NCBI GenBank assembly: GCA_024278035.1
Contig: JAJRUA010000045.1
Location: forward strand, 1 to 14,634
DNA length: 14,634 nt
Source: Planctomycetota bacterium
Lineage (GTDB): Bacteria > Planctomycetota > Planctomycetia > Pirellulales > Lacipirellulaceae
Reading direction: 5' to 3'
Shown here: positions 1 through 6,146 of the stretch, in pieces
Layout: each line of letters starts with the position of its first letter
Position numbering within the stretch: the first letter of the stretch is position 1
The notes under the pieces: model-generated
Told to the model about the DNA's origin: nothing
The model's database searches: none
What the model saw: only the letters and a program-made list of their open reading frames with translations
Program-made: the position numbers and the translations under genes

Positions 1-1129
1 GACGGGCCAAATTCGCGCGGTGCCCGAAGCCGATTTGCCCGTCGAACTGCCGCACCTTGAAGACTTCAAACCCCACGGCAGGCCCGAACCGCCGCTCGAC
101 AAAGCGCCGGACGAATGGCTTTACCCCACGATCAATGGCGTCCGCTGCAAACGGGAAACGAACACCATGCCCCAGTGGGCCGGCAGTTGTTGGTACTACT
201 TACGGTTCCTCGATCCGAAGAACAGCGAGGCCCTGATCGATCCCCAGATCGAAAAGGCGTGGATGCCCGTTGACTTGTACATTGGTGGGGCCGAACATGC
301 CGTGTTGCATTTGCTCTATTCGCGTTTCTGGCACAAGGTGCTTTACGACCGCGGTGTGGTTGGCACACCAGAGCCGTTTCAGAAGCTGGTGAACCAAGGG
401 ATGATCCTCGGCGAGAATGGCGAGAAGATGTCCAAAAGCCGCGGAAATGTGGTGAACCCCGACGTGGTGGTCGCGGAGTACGGGGCCGACTCGCTGCGGT
501 TGTACGAAATGTTCATGGGGCCGCTGCCCGACTCCAAGCCGTGGAAGATGGAAGGCGTCAACGGCGTCTATAATTTCTTGGGCCGTGTCTGGCGATTGGT
601 AATCGACGATCGTGCGGACGAAATGGCGCTCAGTAGCCAAATCACCGACACGGAACCGACCGCCGACCAACTTCGCACTTTGCACGCCACGATCAAAGCG
701 GTCACGAAAGATATTGAAAAACTCTCGTTCAACACGGCGATTGCCCGAATGATGGAGTTCGTTAATTTCTTTACCAAGGAAAAAGAGCGACCCCGGGCCT
801 GCTTAGAGCCCTTCGTCAAGTTGCTTTCGCCATTTGCGCCGCACTTGGGCGAAGAACTTTGGGCCGCGTTGGGGCATGAGGGAACGCTCACCTACGAACC
901 GTGGCCCGAGTGGGACGAATCGGACCTTAAGCAAGACACCCTCGAAATTGTTGTACAAATCAAAGGCAAGGTGCGTGCGAAAATCAGCATCGCCGCTGAT
1001 GCGGATAAGGCGACGACGCTCGCCGCAGCAAAGGCGGAACCCAACATCGCGGAGCTGATCGCCGGCAAAGAAATGATGAAAGAGATCGTCGTCCCCGGGC
1101 GACTGGTGAACCTCGTGCCAAAAGGGTGA
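1..1129 (+). CDS. leuS: Leucyl-tRNA synthetase, C-terminal part (5' truncated by window edge)
   Basis: This class Ia aminoacyl-tRNA synthetase charges tRNA-Leu with leucine in the cytoplasm. About 375 codons are visible, with the frame open from base 2 to a TGA at 1127-1129. Family members are usually about 800-950 residues, so more than half of the gene lies to the left. The visible part starts in the post-editing-domain stretch ([14 protein letters not shown]). It continues through the LeuS-typical segments [18 protein letters not shown] and [18 protein letters not shown] to the ATP-binding signature KMSKS at bases 425-439. The anticodon-binding helical domain follows (roughly bases 640-900), then the small C-terminal domain that contacts the tRNA (from about base 945, [14 protein letters not shown]). 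The GTG at base 20 is an internal valine codon, not a start. A heptamer-repeat hairpin begins five bases after the stop. Identity is very secure. Confidence 0.97.
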   Translation, partial: TGQIRAVPEADLPVELPHLEDFKPHGRPEPPLDKAPDEWLYPTINGVRCKRETNTMPQWAGSCWYYLRFLDPKNSEALIDPQIEKAWMPVDLYIGGAEHAVLHLLYSRFWHKVLYDRGVVGTPEPFQKLVNQGMILGENGEKMSKSRGNVVNPDVVVAEYGADSLRLYEMFMGPLPDSKPWKMEGVNGVYNFLGRVWRLVIDDRADEMALSSQITDTEPTADQLRTLHATIKAVTKDIEKLSFNTAIARMMEFVNFFTKEKERPRACLEPFVKLLSPFAPHLGEELWAALGHEGTLTYEPWPEWDESDLKQDTLEIVVQIKGKVRAKISIAADADKATTLAAAKAEPNIAELIAGKEMMKEIVVPGRLVNLVPKG

Positions 1130-1133
1130 AAAA

Positions 1134-1228
1134 ACGAGTTACGAGTTACTAGTCGCTAGTTACTAGGCGCTAGTTTTCGTCTGGCCACCTTCCAACTAGC
1201 AACTAACAACTTTCTACTAGCAACTCCC
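1134..1228. repeat. Inverted array of heptamer repeats between leuS and lysC
   Basis: Six head-to-tail 7-base units occupy 1134-1175 (ACGAGTT twice, then ACTAGTC, GCTAGTT, ACTAGGC, GCTAGTT). After an 18-base spacer, five units of the same family run in the opposite orientation at 1194-1228 (AACTAGC, AACTAAC, AACTTTC, TACTAGC, AACTCCC). Folding 1143-1175 onto 1194-1226 pairs about 25 of 33 positions, giving a long imperfect hairpin just after the leuS stop. The position would suit a terminator or mRNA 3'-end stabiliser, but no T-run follows directly. It is built from short degenerate tandem units, unlike a CRISPR array. Confidence 0.8.
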
Positions 1229-1264
1229 TGTCGTCTTAGTGGTTCCTTTTTTTAGTCTGTAAAA

Positions 1265-3052
1265 ATGCCTCTTATTGTTCAGAAGTTTGGTGGCACGAGT
1301 GTTGCCGATGCCGAGAAAATTCGTGCGGCGGCGCGTCGGGCCCTTCGTGCCCAGTCGCAGGGGGCGCAGGTCGTTATGGTCGTTAGCGCTATGGGCAAGA
1401 ACACCGACATGCTGGTCGATTTGGCTGACCAAGTTTGCGAAAAGCCCTCGCCCCGGGAGATGGACATGCTCCTCTCAACCGGCGAACAAGTCTCCGTGGC
1501 GCTCATGGCCATGGCCATTCATGGCCTAGGAGGCGAAGCGGTCAGCCTCACCGGCGGACAAATTGGCATCCGCACGGATGGCTCCCACGGTAAGGCACGC
1601 ATTCAGTCGATCCGTACCGAGCGGATGCAATCGCACCTCGATGCGGGACGAATTGTCATCGCCGCCGGGTTTCAGGGCATCGACGATGACCTAAATATCA
1701 CAACGCTTGGCCGAGGCGGAAGCGACACCACGGCAGTTGCCTTAGCAGCGGTCCTGGGGGCCGATATGTGTGAAATCTATACCGACGTGGATGGCGTCTT
1801 CACGACCGATCCGCGGATTGAACCTGCCGCTCGCAAGATGAGCCACGTCTCGCACGATGAAATGCTAGAGCTAGCGAGCCTTGGGGCAGGGGTCATGCAT
1901 AGCCGATCGATCGAGTTCGGCAAGAAGTTCAATGTGCCGATCCATGTGCGTAACAGCGCTTCCTTTTCCGACGAGCCGGGAACCATCATCGGCCCTCTCG
2001 CAGAGTCTGCCGACCGCCCGGTCAGCGGTGCGGCGCTGACCAAGGACGAAGCTCGCCTGACCGTCAACGGCGTTCCCGACCGCCCCGGTATGAGCCTCGC
2101 CCTCTTAGAAAAACTCTCGGCCGCGAACATCGTGGTCGATATGATCGTCCAAACGGTTGGAGCCGGGGGGTTGGCTGATATTTCGTTCACCGTCATGGAC
2201 GCCGACTTGCCCAAGGCGCTCGAAGCGGCACAAGAAGCAGCAAAAGAAATGGGTGCCGCTGGGGTGTCGCACGATGAGACCGTTTCTAAGGTGTCGGTTG
2301 TTGGCCTTGGAATGGCGACTCAGTCGGGTGTCGCCGACCGCATGTTCCGCGCCTTGGCCGAAGCAGAGATCAACATCCAGGCGATCACCACCAGCGAGAT
2401 TAAAGTCTCTTGCCTTGTGGACCGTGACCGGGGCCTCGACGCGCTCCATGCCGTGCATCGGGAGTTCGAGCTCGACAAACCGCCCACTGAAAGGGCCACC
2501 TTTGACGAGTCCCTTGCCAAAGCGAAGCAAGACAAACAGGCCGACGCTCAAGCCGTCATTAGCCGCTTGCAAGCCATGGAGGAATTAACCATTCATGGCT
2601 GTGGTCTCGATAAGAAACAGTCGCTTATCACCCTCTCAAGCGTCCCCGACACGCCAGGCATTGCCGCCGACATTTTTGAGGCGATCGCCGCCAATCAAAT
2701 CTTGGTTGACCTCGTGGTTCAAGCCATCGGCACCGACGGCTTAACTACCGTTTCGTTCACCGTTCCGAAAGAAGCCTACGATCAGGCGAAGCAAGTCGCC
2801 GAGAAGATCGTCGCTAAGTTCGGCGGCAAAACCTCTTCGGAACAAGATATCGCGATCCTGTCGGTCACCGGCATCGGCGTCCGCAGTCACACGGGCGTCG
2901 GCGATCGGATGTTCCGCGCTTTGACCAGCGAAGCCATCAACGTGGAATTAATCTGTACAAGCGAAGTCGTGGTGAATGTCGTTGTCGCCGGCGAATGTGG
3001 AGCCAAGGGTTTAGGGGCGCTAGAAAAGGCGTTTATCGACGTGGTGGGGTAA
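1265..3052 (+). CDS. lysC: Aspartate kinase with four ACT domains
   Basis: This enzyme phosphorylates L-aspartate, the first committed step to lysine, threonine, methionine and diaminopimelate. The protein is 595 residues, far longer than the ~400-470 of common bacterial aspartokinases. The N-terminal amino-acid kinase domain (1 to ~250) has the KFGGTSV signature at 7-13, the STGEQVS loop at 71-77, the phosphate-binding GRGGSDTTA at 149-157 and the YTDVDGV segment at 172-178. Two tandem ACT pairs follow, at ~265-335 plus 342-405 and ~440-522 plus 528-595. Each pair begins with a VPDxPG motif (270-275, 460-465). The first pair ends with TTSEIKVS (375-382) and the second with CTSEVVVN (564-571). 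The architecture resembles the four-ACT cyanobacterial enzymes. Feedback control by lysine and/or threonine is expected from the family and cannot be seen here. No Shine-Dalgarno precedes the ATG; the start is chosen because the kinase signature begins within seven residues. Confidence 0.96.
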   Translation: MPLIVQKFGGTSVADAEKIRAAARRALRAQSQGAQVVMVVSAMGKNTDMLVDLADQVCEKPSPREMDMLLSTGEQVSVALMAMAIHGLGGEAVSLTGGQIGIRTDGSHGKARIQSIRTERMQSHLDAGRIVIAAGFQGIDDDLNITTLGRGGSDTTAVALAAVLGADMCEIYTDVDGVFTTDPRIEPAARKMSHVSHDEMLELASLGAGVMHSRSIEFGKKFNVPIHVRNSASFSDEPGTIIGPLAESADRPVSGAALTKDEARLTVNGVPDRPGMSLALLEKLSAANIVVDMIVQTVGAGGLADISFTVMDADLPKALEAAQEAAKEMGAAGVSHDETVSKVSVVGLGMATQSGVADRMFRALAEAEINIQAITTSEIKVSCLVDRDRGLDALHAVHREFELDKPPTERATFDESLAKAKQDKQADAQAVISRLQAMEELTIHGCGLDKKQSLITLSSVPDTPGIAADIFEAIAANQILVDLVVQAIGTDGLTTVSFTVPKEAYDQAKQVAEKIVAKFGGKTSSEQDIAILSVTGIGVRSHTGVGDRMFRALTSEAINVELICTSEVVVNVVVAGECGAKGLGALEKAFIDVVG

Positions 3053-3089
3053 ACCCAGCGAAGAAGCAGGGCGACCAGCAGAGATGCAG

Positions 3090-3171
3090 GGCGAGCGGTG
3101 TGGGCGTTAGCCCCCCGATGACGAAGGTGCTCGCCACTTTTATCGGGGGGCTAACGCCCACACCGCTCGCC
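3090..3171. repeat. Perfect 30-bp inverted repeat between convergent genes
   Basis: The left arm (3090-3119) is the exact reverse complement of the right arm (3142-3171), with a 22-base loop. The core of the arm reads GGGCGTTAGCCCCCCGAT. It lies between the convergent lysC stop (3052) and the stop of the BFN gene (3183), where a bidirectional terminator would sit. No T-run flanks it, so it may equally be a REP-like mobile palindrome. Related GGGGCTAA cores recur at 4643-4668 and 5949-5977, and a degenerate one at 9315-9327. Confidence 0.85.
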
Positions 3172-3182
3172 GACGCTTTGCT

Positions 3183-3599
3183 CTATCCGCCCTGTTGTTC
3201 TCGCATGACGTCGTTAAGCACATCTTCGGCGACGTAGATTGGCAATTGCGGGTCGCAGGTAACGGCCACGGCAATCGCGTCCGAGGGGCGAGCGTCGATC
3301 GAGACTAGCTCACCTTCGTGACGCACGCGCAGGCTGGCATAGTAAACGTGATCCTTGAGCTCTGTGATGATTATGTCTTGCAGTTCGCCGCCAAGACCTT
3401 CGACGGTTGAAACCAAAAGGTCGTGTGTTAAGGGTCTAGCGGTTTCAATTTGCTTGACATGCCGATCGATGCTCGTCGCCTCGAACACGCCAATTAAAAT
3501 CGGAAAGGTCCGGTCTCCCTCGACCTCTTTGAGGTAAATCACCTGCTGTTCGTTGATCTCGCTGATGATGATCCGCGAGAGCTCCATCGCAATGGGCAT
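3183..3599 (-). CDS. Bifunctional nuclease (BFN/DUF151) family protein
   Basis: This is a small cytoplasmic protein of 138 residues consisting almost entirely of one BFN (DUF151) domain. Visible family features are the opening MELSRIIISEINEQQVIYLKE (5-24), the FPILIGVFEA core (32-41) and the highly conserved RPSDAIA motif (104-110) before the C-terminal helix. Founding plant members were reported to have nuclease activity, and the DUF is common and single-domain in bacteria; the substrate here is unknown. The frame is open upstream to 3707, but that extension (rich in Cys, Gly and Pro) is not family-like. The ATG at 3599 has a GGAG 8 bases upstream and directly precedes the conserved domain. 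The gene lies 119 bp downstream of the TTG-started hypothetical on the same strand, so the two could be co-transcribed. It converges with lysC. Confidence 0.9.
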   Translation of the reverse strand: MPIAMELSRIIISEINEQQVIYLKEVEGDRTFPILIGVFEATSIDRHVKQIETARPLTHDLLVSTVEGLGGELQDIIITELKDHVYYASLRVRHEGELVSIDARPSDAIAVAVTCDPQLPIYVAEDVLNDVMREQQGG

Positions 3600-3718
3600 C
3601 GGCGTGGCTCCGTTAAAACCGCTGTAAGGGAAGGTCCCCTGAGTATAGTCGCAACGGCAGGCACTAGACAGTTCCCCCAGTGCGGGCGGCTCATGCCATC
3701 CGCTCACACTCTCTAGTG

Positions 3719-4321
3719 TTAGCTTCCTAGGGGGCTTAGCTCAATCATCGGTAGGCCGCCGCTGCGAAGATCGTCGAGCATTGCCCGAATGCCTGCCGGG
3801 TCGGTCGAATCCATGCCACAGGCGACCGCCGCGATACGGTCGGCTGTGGTCCCCTTTCCTTGCTTCTCAAAACACCAAACAAGCCCGAATGCCGCGTCGT
3901 ACCACGGGGCATTCGCCCGTTCCGAGCCAGGCAACGGACCAGGGCATTGGTTGATATCGATCGCCCGTTCGCCAAGCTGAAAACCGTAGCCAAAATGGCC
4001 CCGCGCCAGTTCCAAGTCCGCCTCGCCTTGCGCTGCAATCTCCCCCAAGAGGGCGTGGGCTTCAATAAAATCACTGCACCCCGAAAGTAAATACCGCAGT
4101 TCGTCGAGCGCGATTTCAATCTCCCCCGCTTCGATCATCGCCCGTACTTCTTCCAGATCATCGGCCCGTTCAATCGCCCCACGTGGATGAACAAACTCCC
4201 AACCATCCCCTTTGGCTAGGCGACGAATGCGAAGCCCCCCCTGTGAACGGCGCGAGTTGCTCCCCTGCTGTCGGCCCCGATTGGGCCCTTGGTAGGATTT
4301 CTTCGAACGATCGGCTGACAA
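3719..4321 (-). CDS. Conserved hypothetical protein with TPR-like helical region
   Basis: This predicted cytoplasmic protein of 200 residues has no signal peptide or membrane segment. Residues 1-38 are basic and Ser/Gly/Gln/Arg-rich, as in a disordered or nucleic-acid-contacting tail. Next comes a WEFVHP motif (41-46), then an acidic helical stretch, ERADDLEEVRAMIEAGEIEI (51-70) and ALDELRYLLSGCSDFIEAHA (71-90), with the spacing of a tetratricopeptide-like hairpin. A second helical part (~100-185) includes LARGHFGYGFQLG (105-117) and ends in DSTDPAGIRAMLDDL. I associate this layout with planctomycetes but know no function. The start is TTG; it is preferred because a strong GAGGAG lies 8 bases upstream and there is no better ATG before the conserved region. 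The next gene downstream encodes the BFN protein. Confidence 0.82.
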   Translation of the reverse strand: MSADRSKKSYQGPNRGRQQGSNSRRSQGGLRIRRLAKGDGWEFVHPRGAIERADDLEEVRAMIEAGEIEIALDELRYLLSGCSDFIEAHALLGEIAAQGEADLELARGHFGYGFQLGERAIDINQCPGPLPGSERANAPWYDAAFGLVWCFEKQGKGTTADRIAAVACGMDSTDPAGIRAMLDDLRSGGLPMIELSPLGS

Positions 4322-4329
4322 CGGAAAAA

Positions 4330-4335
4330 CTCCTC
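4330..4335 (-). promoter_or_regulatory. Ribosome binding site (GAGGAG) supporting a TTG start
   Basis: On the minus strand GAGGAG lies 8 bases before the TTG at 4321. It is one of the strongest Shine-Dalgarno matches in the window, and it is what decides the rare start codon of the 200-residue hypothetical protein. Confidence 0.7.
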
Positions 4336-4546
4336 GGGAACTGCGGCTTCGGAACCCAGCAGCCTAATCGGACGCGGCCCCCTCGGCGAGCCTTGGAAAC
4401 CAAAAAAACTGGCCACAGAGAGCGCCGAGGAGGCCGAGTGCTAAAAACAAAGCTTTCTCCGAGTTCTCGGTGATCTTGTATGTTACCAAAAGACAAAAAT
4501 TTGTTATCGCTTCCAGTAGCTAGTTCCAGGAGAACTTCTCTGAAAA

Positions 4547-4561
4547 CCTGATCCGATCAGG
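4547..4561. promoter_or_regulatory. 15-base perfect palindrome (possible operator)
   Basis: CCTGATC-C-GATCAGG has two perfect 7-base arms around one central base. It lies in the gene-free stretch about 225 bp upstream of the TTG start on the minus strand. The symmetry suits a dimeric regulator site, but a chance palindrome or small hairpin cannot be excluded. Confidence 0.35.
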
Positions 4562-4642
4562 ATTCTTTACTTGACTTCTAACACAGTCGCTCTGTGGTCA
4601 ATTTCCCCTGCTTACTACAGATGGCTGAAGTGTTTCGACCTT

Positions 4643-4668
4643 TAACCTCCGGTCGCTGGCCGGGGTTA
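4643..4668. repeat. REP-like hairpin after the M29 aminopeptidase gene
   Basis: The stem TAACC/GGTTA plus CCGGTC/GGCCGG encloses a GCT loop, with one bulged T at 4648. It starts five bases beyond the stop of the minus-strand aminopeptidase gene. Sequence and loop resemble the palindrome at 5949-5977 (TTAGCCCCCGGTC-ACT-GACCGGGGGCTAA), so both look like one dispersed family. It could serve as a transcript 3' end, but no U-tract follows on the minus strand. Confidence 0.65.
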
Positions 4669-4672
4669 GTGG

Positions 4673-5782
4673 TCAGAGCCCTTCGTTGAGGCCCTGGAGG
4701 TTCTCTGGGACGAAGCGGCCCTCCTTGCGGATTAGCTTGCCATCGAACCATATTTCACCGCCCCCATAGTCGGGGCGTTGGATGAGAACCAAGTCCCAGT
4801 GGATGCGGCTTCGGTTGCCATTGTCGGCCTCTTCGTAGGCTTGTCCTGGCGTGAGGTGGAACGAGCCTCCGATTTTTTCGTCGAACAGCGTGTCGAGCAT
4901 CGGATGCCTTACGCGGTTGTTCGTGCCGATCGCCCATTCGCCACAGTAACGGGCCCCCTCGTCCGAGTCCAAAAGCTGATTCATCCGTTCGGTGTCGCTC
5001 GAAGTCGCTTCAATAATTTTTCCATCCTTGAAGGTGAAGCAAATGTCGTTGAAAACGACTCCCTGATAGCGGCTTGGTGTGTTGTAGCGAATCGTGCCAT
5101 TGATGCTGTCGCGTACCGGAGCGGTGAAGACCTCGCCATCCGGAATGTTCCGTTCGCCGCTACAAGGAATCACGGGAATATCCTTGATGGAAAACTCAAG
5201 GTCGGTCCCCGGTGCGGTGATCTTCACTCGGTCCGTCTCTTGCATCAAGGCGACCAGCGGCTCTTGAGCGACCCGCATCGCAGCGTAGTCGGCTGTGCAA
5301 ACATCGAAGTAAAAATCCTCAAAGTCGCTCGTCGGCATGTCGGCAGCCTGCGCGAACGAATCGGTTGGATAACGAAGCACCACCCACTTGGTTTTCGGCA
5401 CGCGGTACTCGTTGACCAGTCGTAGCCAGTGCTCTTGGTAAAGGTCCATCCGTTCTGACGGAACGCCCTTCATTTGGCTTGCATTCGCTGCGCCACGCAC
5501 ACCGATGTAAGCGTGTACCTTCTCCATACGAGCCCGTTCAAGTCCACCGGCAAGTTGCATTCCCTCTTCAGTCGCTCCGGAGAGCAAAGAGCGTTGCACC
5601 CGCTGGTTCTTGATCTCGACGAGCGGCGTCGCGCCCCGCGCGGCAGCCCCTTCTACCAAGGCACAAATAAGATCCGGCTCAGGCAAGTCAATCGCTTCGA
5701 TCAGAATCGTTTCGCCCGATTGCAGTTCGCAACTATGGTCGAGCAAAACATTGGCCAATTGGTCAATACGTGGGTCGTGCAT
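4673..5782 (-). CDS. M29-family metallo-aminopeptidase (aminopeptidase T/AmpS type)
   Basis: This cytoplasmic exopeptidase is predicted to remove N-terminal residues from peptides using a two-metal centre. From the ATG at 5782 it has 369 residues, the usual M29 length. All six family metal/catalytic positions can be placed: Glu217 (GEVFTAPV), Glu282 (CGEWAIGTN), His309 (GGSFHLTPG), Tyr316 (QAYEE), and His328 and Asp330 (IHWDLV). The N-terminal domain opens MHDPRIDQLANVLLDHS, a typical family start, followed by ETILIEA and ERARMEKVHAYIGVRG. The frame extends 16 codons further to a TTG at 5830, but that extension is not family-like, so the ATG is preferred although neither start has a good Shine-Dalgarno. 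It is transcribed divergently from the acyl-CoA dehydrogenase gene. The peptide substrate is unknown. Confidence 0.93.
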   Translation of the reverse strand: MHDPRIDQLANVLLDHSCELQSGETILIEAIDLPEPDLICALVEGAAARGATPLVEIKNQRVQRSLLSGATEEGMQLAGGLERARMEKVHAYIGVRGAANASQMKGVPSERMDLYQEHWLRLVNEYRVPKTKWVVLRYPTDSFAQAADMPTSDFEDFYFDVCTADYAAMRVAQEPLVALMQETDRVKITAPGTDLEFSIKDIPVIPCSGERNIPDGEVFTAPVRDSINGTIRYNTPSRYQGVVFNDICFTFKDGKIIEATSSDTERMNQLLDSDEGARYCGEWAIGTNNRVRHPMLDTLFDEKIGGSFHLTPGQAYEEADNGNRSRIHWDLVLIQRPDYGGGEIWFDGKLIRKEGRFVPENLQGLNEGL

Positions 5783-6146
5783 GGAAGGAGGGCTCTCTAT
5801 TACGAAGGTAGGCGTTCTTGCTGGATTCAAAAAAGGGACAAGAAAGGAAGCGACTTAGGTTACGCTCAATCATCGCCGAAGTTAGGATTCTTCTAAAGGG
5901 GAGGACAAAAGAGAAATCGCCCTTCGCCACCATTAGCCCCCGGGTTCTTTAGCCCCCGGTCACTGACCGGGGGCTAACAAAGTGACCGGGGCAAAAGAAC
6001 CCAAAATATCGTAGACTAAGAACCTATATCCCCCAGAACCTATCCGGAAGTATCCAGCGATCGAGAAAGACCGAAACACCAGATGGTTCTGGGACGTGCA
6101 GTAAGAGTAACGCGGTAGCCGATGCATTCATGGAGATACGATTTCG
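5783..6146. other. Divergent intergenic region (aminopeptidase / acyl-CoA dehydrogenase)
   Basis: These ~360 bases hold no gene. They must carry the promoters of two divergent genes, which I could not place with confidence. The notable content is a cluster of GGTCAC/GTGACC palindromes at 5942-6002, described separately. A short direct repeat of AGAACCTAT at about 6019-6044 follows. Nearer the start codon, GGAG at 6132-6135 acts as a plausible ribosome binding site for the dehydrogenase gene. Confidence 0.6.
5942..6002. repeat. Nested REP-like palindromes with alternative pairing
   Basis: A perfect 13-bp stem (5949-5961 with 5965-5977, loop ACT) forms TTAGCCCCCGGTC-ACT-GACCGGGGGCTAA. A longer arm, 5942-5963, which overlaps the left half of this stem, is also nearly the reverse complement of 5982-6002 (one mismatch and one indel over 22 bases). 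The left arm can therefore pair with either of two downstream partners, and the two folds exclude each other. The site lies ~145 bp upstream of the acyl-CoA dehydrogenase start and ~160 bp upstream of the aminopeptidase start. Confidence 0.75.

Larger units (their letters stand above)
4322..4672. other. Gene-free stretch upstream of the TTG-started gene
   Basis: No credible gene is seen in these ~350 bases. They should carry the promoter of the minus-strand hypothetical protein, but I could not settle on -35/-10 boxes. Three structures are visible. One is a CCACAGAG/CCGAG-rich segment at about 4410-4480 with a weak inverted repeat (CCGAGGAGGCCGAG against CTCCGAGTTCTCGG). The second is a perfect palindrome at 4547-4561. 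The third is a REP-like hairpin at 4643-4668, next to the stop of the aminopeptidase gene. Confidence 0.6.

Noticed and set aside
20..22. GTG as a start of a short leuS-like gene
   Set aside because: The frame is open to the window edge and the preceding codons already read as LeuS sequence, so this is an internal valine.
1134..1228. CRISPR array
   Set aside because: The units are 7 bases, degenerate and directly adjacent, with no spacers, and they invert halfway.
3600..3707. N-terminal extension of the BFN protein
   Set aside because: Rich in Cys, Gly and Pro and outside the conserved domain; the ATG at 3599 has a good ribosome binding site.
4778..5425. 215-codon plus-strand open frame
   Set aside because: It is antisense to the M29 aminopeptidase, whose metal-ligand motifs are intact; this is a GC-driven shadow frame.
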